Shown: one piece after another, positions 9,441-18,992 of the stretch
Layout: the number at the start of each line of letters is the position of its first letter
How positions within the stretch are numbered: position 1 is the first letter of the stretch
DNA from: Phytophthora quininea
Lineage: Eukaryota > Oomycota > Peronosporomycetes > Peronosporales > Peronosporaceae
Length of the DNA: 24,048 nucleotides
NCBI GenBank assembly: GCA_011947345.1
Contig: JAAVTG010000627.1
Coordinates: 1 to 24,048, forward strand
Direction: 5' to 3'
Made by a program: the position numbers and the translations under genes
The notes under the pieces: model-generated
Databases searched by the model: none
What the model was told of the DNA's origin: nothing
The model's input: only the letters and a program-made list of their open reading frames with translations

Positions 9441-10590
9441 GACGGAGACGTTCACTCGGTTGACTGGGGCCAGTGCGCGGTGCGATGCAAATTCCGTTGT
9501 GAGAGAGCGTCTGCCACGACAAACAAACTCGAAAAGAGTGCGACCAAATGTCTGCCGCATATCGCAGAAACAAAGTATCTTTGTCTTCAGATTGAACGCA
9601 TCCTGGTTGGAAGAGAAAGCAGAAGGCGGGCAGCTCGTTCTTATTCAAGCAGAGGTGGGAAGACTGTGGACAGAGGCCTCTGGGGAGCTAAAACACTCGC
9701 CCCATGGACTCGAGCTTTGGCCGGCGTGCCATGTAGAGCAAATTTTGGTGGGCGAGGGACGAACCCATCCATTGGATTTCAACTGCGGTAGACGAGGCGA
9801 GAGGCCTGGTCTCCAGTAGGCAGCACACGTTGCAAGTGCGCTCCAAGGATGCTTGAGTGGTGAGCTCGCCGGCCTTGACGAAAATGTTATGCTAACCGGT
9901 TGAAGTGGACCAGATGGCAGAGGTGCTTTCACAAGTGCAGTCTCGACAGCCAAAGCGATCCACTTGCTGCAGCTAGGTGAGACCACGGGTTTAAGACCGC
10001 GAATGGAATTGATGCACCCACTTGTCTGGTCATCATGATTTGCAAAGCAGATCGAAGGCAACATTCGATGCATCGATGGCCGTACGTCGAGCGATTTCTG
10101 CCACGTTGTGCTGTTTTGCCGACTGGGTTGTTGTGCTACAGGACTCTGCCATGCTTGTGGGAGCTCGACTGCTGGACGGAGATGCTAGTAAGTTAGACAG
10201 GATGCAGCCGGGAGAGGCTGCAGGGAAACCGCCCGCAAGCGAGAGTTGGATGACCGCTGATACAAACTGCCGTGCGCTGATTTGTAGACGAAAGCCGCAA
10301 CGACCGCCACGCCGCAAAAACCAACAGGGATCGGAGGAGCTTCCCAGCGAAAAAGAAAGTGAATCGATAGGCATCAAATCAACCTTGGCGCACTCCAATG
10401 GGTCTAGCGTTGCAGTAGAACTGCATTTTCAAGGTGCGACAGCATTTTCGACGGCGCTTGAATACTTTTCCTTCCGTTACAATAGCCAGATTAGCTGGCC
10501 CCGTGGCTCGCTTTACGTTACCACGATTATTATATTCAGCTGGTCTACTCAATTGAATGCTACTGTAGCATGAGATGCGATACAAGAAAA
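9441..10590. other. Region upstream of the START gene; long unrecognised open frames on both strands
   Basis: Minus-strand frames at 9645-10073 and 10033-10398 and a plus-strand frame at 10022-10573 overlap extensively. None has a recognisable domain and their compositions (Ser/Pro-rich or low-complexity) do not settle which strand, if any, is coding. The part next to 9440 should contain the START-gene promoter. I found no clear initiator. Confidence 0.3.
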
Positions 10591-10620
10591 ATTACATACA
10601 AAATTTAGAGTCTCGTTAAA

Positions 10621-10634
10621 GTACGAAATCGTAC
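10621..10634. repeat. Perfect 14-bp palindrome GTACGA-AA-TCGTAC
   Basis: Six-base arms around AA. It is the first of three inverted repeats within 310 bases of AT-rich, gene-free DNA. Confidence 0.6.
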
Positions 10635-10755
10635 CTTAGTGCGACAGAATCTGCAAAATACATTTTTGACAGCTAATCTACCTTTGATAAACACGATTAT
10701 TTTTGCTAGGGTTACCGTATCAAAATGCACTCTTCTACTGTACAGGTATGTAAGC

Positions 10756-10816
10756 TGTATTGTAGCCTGAAATTCTCTGGATTTTTATCCAGAGATGTTC
10801 AGGCGATACGAATGCA
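10756..10816. repeat. 61-nt imperfect hairpin with a long nested stem
   Basis: From the inside out: TCTCTGGAT (10774-10782), loop TTTT, ATCCAGAGA (10787-10795), a perfect 9-bp stem. After a two-base internal loop comes GCCTGAA (10765-10771) with TTCAGGC (10798-10804), 7 bp. Outside that, GTA pairs with TAC (10807-10809) and TGTATT with AATGCA (10811-10816), with small bulges and one wobble. It could be the core of a foldback element or a small-RNA precursor; no protein frame explains it. Confidence 0.75.
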
Positions 10817-10897
10817 GGTACTAATCTCTATAAAACCGGTAATAGCTTATTCGAAAGGCTATATCTAACGTATCGTTAAATACCTCTGGATAATAAC

Positions 10898-10926
10898 GTA
10901 CTGGTAAATAGAATACTATTTAGTAC
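10898..10926. repeat. Second hairpin near the 61-nt foldback
   Basis: GTACT (10898-10902), a three-base bulge, AAATAG, loop AATA, CTATTT, AGTAC (10922-10926): an 11-bp interrupted stem. It is in the same AT-rich stretch as the hairpin at 10756. Confidence 0.6.
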
Positions 10927-11566
10927 ATGTTGCCTGTTTTTTAGCTGCAATCTTCACGGCTGTGCCTATCTTTGCTCGACATCAAGTGTTCAAATGAACG
11001 TGCCAACGATGACCTTCCTGCAATGCTTCAAAGCTACACAAGAAGCTCTAGCATAAACAGCACGACTATATACGATAGAACAGATACGCATAATAAAATT
11101 TCAGAGCTTCTCCAGCCTTGGCACAGCTTGTAATCTGAAGTGTTTTGGTTTAGTTTTGGGAGGAAATCCCATCGATAGTCCGAAATCACAAAGTAATTCT
11201 CACTGTAGTCCAACACGTGTTCCTGGAACCCTCAGCCGGCAAAAGGTCGCTGGGCGCGGCATTTTGTTTGTACATTTACACAAGAGGCAGCAACACGGAT
11301 GTCGTCTAACAAACTCCTGGAGACACACAAGAGAATGAGAATCGTGGAGAGAGGTGACAGTTGCTGTGGCTGCAGTCAATGCCAAGCTCCGAGAGCGGTG
11401 CTGCCTCAACATGGTGCGCTGCAGGAGAAGATAGAGCTCGACTCGGCAGTTCTGCATGAGATAATTTGAACACATGTGAGACTCAAGAATGTTTACTTAT
11501 CCGAAAACGTTCCATCAACTGCATCGTGTTGGTATATCTGTTGAAAGTAGCTACACATTAAAATCT
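10927..11566. other. AT-rich stretch without a recognised gene
   Basis: Open frames (for example minus strand 11200-11475) are Cys/Leu-rich and show no known motif. It is likely 3' flank of the possible gene at 11567-12083 plus unassigned DNA. Confidence 0.35.
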
Positions 11567-12083
11567 TTACGCTCGGCTTCGAGTGTTCTTCGCCGGGGAT
11601 GTCGCATGGGAACAGTTTTGCGGCGCTTCGATACTGCAGTCTTTTTCGGCGTGCTTGGAGCAGGAGCGCCGCGCTTGCTCTCGGGGTTGCTTTCGGTGTT
11701 CTGTGACGAGATGGACTCCGGCGAGCCGGTCGGTCACCGGTGCCTCAGGAGGTTTATCTTCAGCGCTGTCGTCGCTGCGAGCTTCGTTCGCTTCGTTGTC
11801 GTCACTGACAGCTTCCGTGGCTTGAACTTCTGTCTGCTCGCGGGGTACATTGATGGCCTTGGACTTGCCGACATGAATATTCATGTTGTCAAGAATGAAA
11901 TCTATGAAACAATCCATTTTGGCTTCAATTTGCTCGAGTCGGTGGCTGATGTCTTGCATTATCTGCATTACAGCAATCTGGTATGCCTCGGGGTTCTCGA
12001 GCAAGTTTGGGTCCCTGTCGACGCGCTCGAAGTCGGACCGGTATCTAGGCTGCCAGCCCCTGATTCTTCCGGTGGGCAGCCAT
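11567..12083 (-). CDS. Possible small coiled-coil protein, frameshifted; family unknown
   Basis: The minus strand has a frame from about 12062 to the TAA at 11567-11569 that reads as real protein: RYRSDFERVDRDPNLLENPE, then the helical stretch AVMQIMQDISHRLEQIEAKM with heptad-like hydrophobic spacing, an acidic middle (AEDKPPEAPVT), and a basic tail (PAKNTRSRA). The best start is the ATG at 12081-12083, giving MAAHRKNQGLAA, but that frame ends in TAG and is one base out of register with RYRSDFERV. A single missing base near 12045-12055 would join them into about 170 residues, the same kind of defect as in neighbouring genes. The opposite strand is also open (11489-12085) but is rich in Phe/Val/Leu in an antisense-like way. 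A basic N-terminus, coiled coil and acidic middle suggest a nuclear or scaffold protein at most; no function is proposed. Confidence 0.45.
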
Positions 12084-12232
12084 GAAATGACTCTGAAACC
12101 GGGATGCCTTCATGCGGTGAAGACATCCAGGGTAAATGCAAATCACTGCATCGCGTCTCGTCAGCTTACCCCCTTGCCCATGGCTTGGATTGCTCTTCTC
12201 CGCTTCGGCAGTAAGGGGAGGGAGGGAGATCT
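12084..12232. other. Presumed 5' flank of the coiled-coil ORF
   Basis: On the minus strand GAGTCATTTCATGG surrounds the candidate start; the TCATTTC string resembles an oomycete initiator but is too close to the ATG to serve as one with a normal leader. Nothing else is recognised. Confidence 0.25.
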
Positions 12233-12249
12233 TTTTGTATCATACAAAA
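12233..12249. repeat. 17-bp palindrome TTTTGTAT-C-ATACAAAA
   Basis: Perfect 8-bp arms around one central base, next to a purine-rich run (GGGGAGGGAGGGAG, 12215-12228). It could be an operator-like site, a chance AT-rich palindrome or a joint of two repeat ends. Confidence 0.5.
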
Positions 12250-14310
12250 TCCAAGTTGCTGCTTAACAGACAAACTGTAAGACAAATGCAACATATAGAG
12301 ATTTGTATTTGACGTTTCGTTACATTTTGCTTACATATTACGTTTTGAGCACAAGTTTTGTAATGTATCGGGTGTATACAATAGGGAATTCTCTATGGAG
12401 AGATCTGTTTTTCTGCCATGGTCAAATTGTATTAATGAATCCCACTTTTATAGTGTTTCTCCTGCAGATTTGTGTTCTGTCAATCCGCTTTCTGTTTCTT
12501 TCGCCTAGCACAAGTGCGGATGTTACGCCCGGGTTTATCACATTCCCGCAATGTACTAGGGAATCATTGTTGAGATAATCAGACCGATTGCGGAGACGAA
12601 CCTTTTAGGCCTCCCTCTTTTCTTTCAACGTGTGATGGTAACGCTGCAGGTGGCTGAATCTGGTGAATATCCACAGGGATACTTACAGGTGAGAAGACGT
12701 TCTTGAGTGCATCCACACGATAGTAGTCAGAAATGTACGATAGAGGAGTCTTCTCGGAAAACTGGATGGCCACGCATGCATGAATGCAAAGATATTGCAG
12801 TTCTTGCCACAATCGGCACGAACATTATCTCGCCGCTTGTCGTAGAACCTCGATCACGTCACCATCAGTACGACAGACTAGTCGTTTTCGTGCTTTCTCA
12901 CTGAGATTTGAAACTCGTCCTACAACCCAAGGTACAAATTCGCCGGTTAGCCTTTGGTATTCTTCTCGCTTGTCGAAATGCCTCTTCTGAATTTTCCGAA
13001 CCACTTTTATCAAACACCCCATCCACATCAGGGATCGTTCCAGCTGTTTGAACTCTCTGCAATGTTGGACGTAACTTGCCCAAAGCGAGGCCTAAGAAAT
13101 TCGGATGACAACCAACAACTTCCATTGATACCTACACGTAAAGATATTAGTCAAAATTCGATCGTACGAATGGTGTGCAAGATACGAAATGTATACATGA
13201 TACTCTTTGTATGCAGATCACACAAACATAACAGAATACACAATGAATACACGATATCAAATGTGTACAATGTACAGTGCAGCATATCTTTTAAATTCTT
13301 TTCATCCCTCGGGTCGATTGTTGCAGATTCAGCAAATAATCGTCGGATTTCAAAAGCATTTAAACACTTAGCTACTTTGTGAAGTCGCCCACCCAAATCG
13401 GTTTTATACTTAGTCTTAACATTTTTCTTTATGTTTTGAGAACAAAAACTGTGGGGCACATGCGGGAGAGTAGAGGTGACAGAGCTCTCCAAACCTTTTC
13501 ACGATCGCTCATTATTACCACATCAGATCTTGCAAATATATCTGTGGCACTACGAAGATGTGAAATAAACCGCAGCCACGTATTCCCCCCTCAGTCGGAG
13601 CGATCCCGAGCGCGACAATAACAATGTCGTGATTCGGGCTCAACATCGTCGCCCAAAACAAGGTCCTCCCAGTATCACATATAAGGTGGCATGCGTACAT
13701 ATATATTGTTGAGGACATGAATTGCTTCGACTCGGGTGACCGCGGTGCGCATATTGGGCGTGTAGCTGCCACGCGCATGATGCTTGTCATTGGCGAAGGG
13801 GCACGTGTGCTGGGTTCTAATTGGACGAGAAGTTGAAGCAACTGGACGGGTTTTGTGTGGAAGCCCATCCATTTGGCTCTATACAAAACTCAAGTGTATT
13901 TTGGAAGCGTTTCCGCTATATCGAGCGTTTCCGCTACGGATTTGCATGTCGAAGAGTAAGAGCAAGGAGTTTAGCAAGACTAACTGAATCAATTTCACTT
14001 TCGGATTTACTCCCTACTGCGCGCTCCACTACCAAGCTTTGTTCGCACTTTTAAGTGATATCACCGGCAAACACGATTTTGCGCTTAGTAGCCATGGCTG
14101 AAGACACAAAAAGCACGATCAGCGTGGCCATTCTTCAGAAGCACGTCGTGGTTAGATCCAGAATTTGCGTCAGCCACAGCCTTTAACCGAGGCCCCATTG
14201 AGGAGTAGCTATCCACCTATTCCATCAGATTTTACACAAGTGACTACAGTGTGGGTCTGGCGATATGTAATTGTAGCACCGTGATCCACTTTAGCTCTCA
14301 GCATGACGTC
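12250..14310. other. About 2 kb without a recognisable gene
   Basis: Low-complexity AT-rich DNA (12300-12580) gives a plus-strand hydrophobic frame that looks compositional rather than coding. Minus-strand frames at 12579-12812, 12825-13028, 13151-13492 and 13515-13886 contain some protein-like text (for example IKVVRKIQKRHFDKREEYQR) but no motif I can assign, and they are short and separated by stops. This may be decayed transposon sequence; I see nothing decisive. Confidence 0.35.
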
Positions 14311-15414
14311 CTAGGGTTTCAAGTTGGTATTATACTTCAGTGATTCCTTGGCTACATCCTTGAGCCAGTTCCCTTTCACGTCGGAGGCTCTAGTCACCAC
14401 ACATCTGAAGACCTTGTAGGCAAGAAGCATTACCCGCATGACCTGCAATGTGTCTCGCTTGATACGCTCCACGGAGTCATATATCCATGGACAGAAGGCG
14501 GGCGTAAATTGTTGTTTAGTGTAAGTGTCGACAAAGCTCGGTAACAACCTTATTTTTGAATAGAGAGCCATTATCACTCACCCAAATCGGTAGAAGCCAA
14601 AGCGAGCGTGCCATGCTAGGAGCGCATCGACTACTACCGTGCTTGTAGCAGTATCCGCCACCACCAGCTCAGTATAGTGCATCACGCGGTTTTTAAGACG
14701 AGTAAATCTGCGATGTTGCCGTAGGATTCTCTGTATAGAGATAATCGAAATGAAGTACTCCATTGCGTGCGCTGCAACCGATCGTCTCGCTTCAGAGGCG
14801 CGGCGCCGCCCTTCCTCCTATTATACGCAGATACAACCGGAAATCTCGAACAAACTTGGTAGCAGTGAATGCAATATTTTCAATAAAAAGCCGAGAAAGT
14901 TTGGTCGGCATGGCTTGAAGGTCTCGATGCCCTTGGGCACTACAATGCGAAATGATTCAGAGGAGTTGCGCGAATTCGCGAGCTAGGTGGGGGTCCAAAA
15001 TCGACCAGCGACAGTAAAAAAGTGTTGGTCATTATGGACAGCATCCGGCGGGCACTTGTACTTGGCTTGAAGTATCTCCAGCTCGGCCAGCGTTGGCCAA
15101 ATAAAGTATTCTTGGTAAAGCGGCTGCAAAATTGGTTCTCCGCGCGTCCGAAATCAATTTGTTACGGGTTTCATCAACAGAATGGACTGCCCAGCTCACG
15201 TACTAATCATATCTGCCCAGACATTTTGCGGTCCCGTGATGTGAGCAATTATGTAGCGGTGGTTCGTGTGTTTCATACCCCATCGGAGGAGCTTACCACG
15301 AAGATGCTTCTTCACGTTTTGATCGGGAGCAAATACGTGTATAAGGTTCCGATGGTCGCAATAAATGCGAAACATTGCGGCCGTAGTAAGACGTTCATTC
15401 AGCAGCACGACCAC
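14311..15414 (-). mobile_element. Ty3/Gypsy retrotransposon remnant: RNase H and integrase
   Basis: Fragments of a Gypsy pol gene occur in the correct order on the minus strand but in several frames. RNase H (15196-15414) carries FRIYCDHRNLIHVFAPD and ends HITGPQNVWADMIS. The linker EYFIWPTLAELE is at 15076-15111. The integrase zinc-binding region (14792-14955) has SHCSAQGHRD and FVRDFRLYLRIIGG; the two His remain but both Cys, expected in the RDCxxC context, are replaced. Core fragments follow: ESYGNIADLLVLK (14691-14731), YTELVVADTATS with LLAWHARFG (14578-14676), and QQFTPAFCPWIYDSVERIKR (14311-14577), which keeps the catalytic Glu position in SVER. The segment that normally carries the second catalytic Asp (SDNG-like) is missing after WHARFG. 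Stops, frameshifts and lost residues show a long-dead copy. No LTR was assigned. Confidence 0.9.
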
Positions 15415-15633
15415 GACGTTAGAAAACTCACCATTTCAGACCGCCCTCCACAACCTTACACGACTAAACAAACCCGTACATTTTCTTCTCGTTGGTTTGG
15501 ATTCCTAGGTCAGAAAGTGTCGGCAATATTCGGAGATGGTCAAAACAGGTTCCTGCTATGGTCACATATTGTAGCAAATGTCCGAGCACGCAGTACTCAA
15601 GTGGATTGTAAAAAATAGATACAAATTAAGATA

Positions 15634-15733
15634 TGTTGTTCTATCTTGCGGGGTACACGTGTACTCACAGGGACGCTGAATTCGTATAGCGTTGAGGACT
15701 TGCTGTACTATTAAGGCGAGATGATATACAACA
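15634..15733 (-). repeat. 100-bp terminal repeat (LTR) of a Copia element
   Basis: The segment is bounded by TGTTGT at 15634 and ACAACA ending at 15733, the usual inverted ends of Copia LTRs. It begins only 14 bases beyond the end of the Copia pol frame (stop at 15748-15750) and is preceded on the minus strand by the purine-rich TAGGAAGG, a good polypurine-tract candidate. This is the 3' LTR of the adjoining remnant. The length is short for an LTR, so an internal deletion is possible. I could not find the matching 5' copy in the window. Confidence 0.65.
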
Positions 15734-15747
15734 TCGGACACACCTTC

Positions 15748-16160
15748 CTACAAGCATGAGCTACACTGACCAGTGCCAGAAACGTTTACAGGCGTATTTT
15801 GTTGAGGAGCTTCATAAACGTATGGGGGATTCAAATCCCCGATTACGTTGTGTAGCTCGACCACACCATTCTCGACTTGTTCACGCACATAGTGCCAGCG
15901 CAGCTCAATATGGCATCGCAAAGGATGTACACAGGATCGTCGCCATGACGTGAGCCGCTTGGTTGTCAATTCCAGGCATGAAGCTACGTATTTTGCTTCA
16001 GAAGTCAATAGAGCAGCGATGGCCTGTAGTCTTGACATTCCCGACACAGCCTCGCCGGCTACGGTGAACATGAATCCTGTCGTGCTCTTGCGCGTTTCGG
16101 GGTCGTTGGCCCAGTCACTATCACAGTAAACTTCAAGTGTCACAGTCGCTCTGAAGACTT
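15748..16160 (-). mobile_element. Ty1/Copia retrotransposon remnant: RNase H end of pol
   Basis: The minus-strand frame reads TLEVYCDSDWANDPETRKST, TGFMFTVAGEAVSGMSRLQA and TSEAKYVASC, the typical Copia RNase H. A gap relative to the family follows (the DNxxA segment is missing), then HIELRWHYVREQVENGVVEL and a worn GDLNPPYVYEAP where GDxNPADxFTKP is expected. The 5' side stops abruptly near 16160; the rest of pol, gag and the 5' LTR are absent or unrecognisable. The element was inserted in the same orientation as the Gypsy scrap to its left. It is non-functional. Confidence 0.92.
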
Positions 16161-16355
16161 GACAATATCACAGGTACGCCATCTTGAACACACGCCTTTT
16201 CTTTACTCAATTGCGTATGGCATTTCCCAGCGGCGCACGGTCCACACGCTTATTTTAGCTCATTGTATAGTGCGAAAACGAAAACTAGGTGTGCATGGTC
16301 GCAAAACAAACGGAAATTCTTTGGTAACAGAAGCAGGTATATGAGGTGGGCACGG

Positions 16356-16493
16356 CTATCTTGATTGGGAAGCCTTTTTTGCATGGTCCAGCCGGGCCGA
16401 TTCGTGGCACAAATTTGCTAACGACAAGATGACCTTTGTAGCTTTAGGCGTTAATACATATTCGGCTTCAGTGGTGCTCATTGCATTGAAATC
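16356..16493 (-). mobile_element. Second Copia RNase H scrap
   Basis: A minus-strand frame ending in TAG at 16356-16358 reads DFNAMSTTEAEYVLTPKATK then VILSLANLCHE, matching the Copia RNase H motif around (S)TTEAEY and the helix after it. The neighbouring element already has its own equivalent (TSEAKYVASC) 400 bases away, so this is a separate insertion. It is short and bounded by stops. Farther upstream on the same strand, TVYVNDINGTKQALT (about 16559-16608) faintly resembles the reverse-transcriptase YVDD box. Confidence 0.65.
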
Positions 16494-16499
16494 TAATTA

Positions 16500-17259
16500 T
16501 CGTGAGGCATTCGAGCGACGTTTCTCAAATGACTGCTTCGGTGAATCCGTACCCTCATGTCAGAGCTTGCTTGGTACCATTGATATCATTAACATACACA
16601 GTCACTAGTATCTTGACTTCGTCAAACAAAAACAACAGTTAGCTTGACATGTAATTGTGTTCCAGATATGCAACGCTCGTCTCTGTTCATGCACGTTGTA
16701 TAGTCGTTGGCACAGATGCCCGTTCCATCTGTTGAAAACTATCATCAATTGAGACAATGAAGAGAGATAGCTGCATGGAGAAATATTCGATCTGTTTATA
16801 AAACGTAATGTAACTGCATGTGTAACCACGTGCACAAAGACGTGAAGACCTCAGGCATAGTTAACACTGGTGCGTATTTGAGAAGGAACATGGAAAAGGG
16901 AGATCCAGCTACGGAGTAACAGTTTCCTCGAGAGAAGACTGGCGAATACTGAGCAATATTGTGAACAGTCCGAAGTGGCTGAATACTTTTAAACCTTCGA
17001 GAACTTTTGACGGATCGGTGGGCTCCGTTTGTTGTTGATTATCCAATTAATCTATCAGACATTCAAATCCGGACGGCAAACCTACTTTAGCGTGTAGTAC
17101 ATAGGCTAGGTGTGTGGGGTACCAAAGCGAAAGAGCCACAAACGCAAAGAGTAATCAGACGTTTAACAATCATTACTTCCAGTTATCAAAATTTGACCTA
17201 CAAGGGAATAGTATATATATATATATATACCACTTTTGTATAAGGAGAAGGCATGGTTC
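16500..17259. other. AT-rich, probable retroelement debris; no intact gene
   Basis: Apart from the YVND-like string near 16600 (minus), I see no motif. A minus-strand frame at 16605-16835 is not recognised. The stretch ends in a TA microsatellite. Confidence 0.35.
17211..17229. repeat. (TA)n microsatellite
   Basis: GTATATATATATATATATAC: nine TA units between GTA and CCA at 17211-17229. Confidence 0.9.
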
Positions 17260-17781
17260 TTAAACCCAGTAAAATTTGCTCTGCCCAGGGACTGAGGCGC
17301 AGCAATCGCCAGACCCGTGTCCACTCTTTATGGAACAGGCCTTGTGCCGCGTGGTCAGCTCGTACTTACTAAGTTTCACCTTTGGCCATTTAATGATATC
17401 AGGGTTTGGGAACCAAACCCAGATCTGTAATCGCACAACAGGCGAAAGTAGGTTCGCCAGGTATTGGCAGAAGAGTAGTGCGTGTTTCCATGACAAGTAA
17501 CTAACAATATGAAAAGGAACAGGAATTCTGGATTTCAGCATAATGTGGTGGAAATCTGGTGATGTTTTCCGTGCAGGGGGCTGCTGGGTAGCGTTTCGTC
17601 GTACAGCGCGAGCCGTAAGACGTGGCCAGGATCTTGGTGAACCGATGTCAGTCGTGTACACCTTCAGCGGCGGTTCTTGGAGCGGACGTTGAAGGATTGG
17701 CATGTGCACCTCGTGGATCCGTAAGGTTCGACCTTTGGATTTCGCGTTTAATCTACCGGATGGCCTTTCACAAAGACACAA
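17260..17781 (-). other. Unrecognised 173-codon open frame
   Basis: The frame starts with Met at 17781 and ends at 17260. It has no domain I recognise, no clear signal peptide and ordinary mixed composition, with text such as LQEPPLKVYTTDIGSPRSWP. An overlapping plus-strand frame (17622-18086) is as long. Both may be chance or remnants of a gag-like gene. Not called as a gene. Confidence 0.2.
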
Positions 17782-18356
17782 AGAGTGTTAAATGGATTAG
17801 TTTGCCCACAATTCGTTCCCCTGCAGTCCACTTTCCTTGGACGGCAGTTGAAGAGACAGGGTTCTTGGACTGCAAGTTTAAGGAGAACTACCAACCACAG
17901 ATAATCAATATACAAAGAGATCCTTATGCAAATAAACAGCCAACACTTATTCTTATAGACCCTTCTCACACCAGGTTGAATTCAACGCCCAAGACACCTG
18001 GAAAATCTTGGACTTGGTTCAGCGAACGCGCACCACCTTCAATCGAAGGAACACACAGATCAGTCAATACAAACCCCAATACATAACGTTGTAAGACGCA
18101 GTTTCAAGGCAAACTCAGGCGGTGACTGCTATCCAGCCGCTTGAGCGTAGTTTTAATATGAAATGGGTTGACCTGCAAGACAGACGCCCACTGCTAAACG
18201 ATATGGTCGGGGTGCCTAGACTCCCTCCCAATTGGACTTAACAAACAGGTGGGGAGCAGCAGGTCACCTTAGCACTAACACACAAAGAGCACCGACTGGT
18301 GCTAGTGCAGTACAGGGCAAAAAGAACGCTCTGATTGATATCTCTTACAGCTAGTT
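17782..18356. other. No gene recognised
   Basis: Open frames on both strands are short and lack motifs. Confidence 0.35.
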
Positions 18357-18379
18357 GATCTGCAGCTCTTCCGCAGATC
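18357..18379. repeat. Inverted repeat GATCTGC / GCAGATC
   Basis: Seven-base perfect arms at 18357-18363 and 18373-18379 around a 9-base loop. A second such structure lies at 18524-18544, and both regions share the 12-mer GTACAGGGCAAA (near 18310 and 18551). Confidence 0.5.
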
Positions 18380-18523
18380 TTGGGCGCAGTCATTAGGATA
18401 CGAATTAGTCTTGATCTCAGTATGCTTGACTTGATGACGGCCACTTATCGTGGGTTCGTCGCTCTTCAAATTATCTGTGGGGCAAACATTCTGGGGTAAG
18501 TGCCACAATCCACGTCCAGGAGA

Positions 18524-18544
18524 GGATCTCCATCGAAGAGATCC
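18524..18544. repeat. Inverted repeat GGATCTC / GAGATCC
   Basis: Seven-base perfect arms around CATCGAA. The surrounding GC-rich block (18500-18990) differs from its AT-rich flanks and has open plus-strand frames (18450-18695, 18696-18992) with no recognised motif. A solo LTR or promoter-like block is possible; ends were not found. Confidence 0.45.
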
Positions 18545-18992
18545 ACGTTGTACAGGGCAAAGGGAGCGGGCGGTGGCTAGTGACCACGGGGACGGGATTG
18601 GGCCGGTCTGTTGGTCCTTCCTGACCGTGTGCGTCTCAAGGCTGGGTTGTGTGGTCCGCGTGGACTACGAAGGCTTCGGGGCGGGATGTATATGAGTGAC
18701 CAGCCGATCTAACAAGGTGGCAGCCATTTCCGTGCTGGCGGGATGGTGTCGAGAGAGCCCTCACCCGTTCGCCGTCGCTGTGGAAACCAGAGGAGGTCTG
18801 GGACCCCGGGAGTACGCCGTTGCTAAGAAGAGGACGATCATGGATGTCGAAGTGCCTGCTCTATTTTGTTGTCCCTGTGTGTCTGAGTGCTCGTATGTGT
18901 TTGTGAGCGCGCCACTCGATGTGTACGCCAGAAAGTGTGGATGTGGCCAGGAGTGCGCCGACAGTTTCCCAAAAGATATGTTAGCCATATGA

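Noticed and set aside
9645..10398. Long minus-strand open frames upstream of the START gene
   Set aside because: The opposite strand is nearly as open and neither has a motif, so no gene is called.
11489..12085. 198-codon plus-strand open frame
   Set aside because: Its hydrophobic, Val/Leu/Phe-rich text looks like the antisense of the charged minus-strand frame, which reads better as protein.
12303..12578. Hydrophobic plus-strand frame that could be a small membrane protein
   Set aside because: The hydrophobicity follows from T-rich composition; no start context, family or conservation supports it.
13515..13886. Possible ankyrin-like repeat on the minus strand (DTGRTLFWATMLSPNHDIV)
   Set aside because: Only one weak unit is seen and the flanking frames do not continue the repeat.
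15022..15618. 198-codon plus-strand open frame
   Set aside because: It is antisense to the Gypsy RNase H and linker region.
15826..15841. GGGGATTCAAATCCCC resembling a tRNA T-arm
   Set aside because: It lies inside the Copia pol frame (encoding GDLNPP on the minus strand); the loop is one base short and no other tRNA arms are present.
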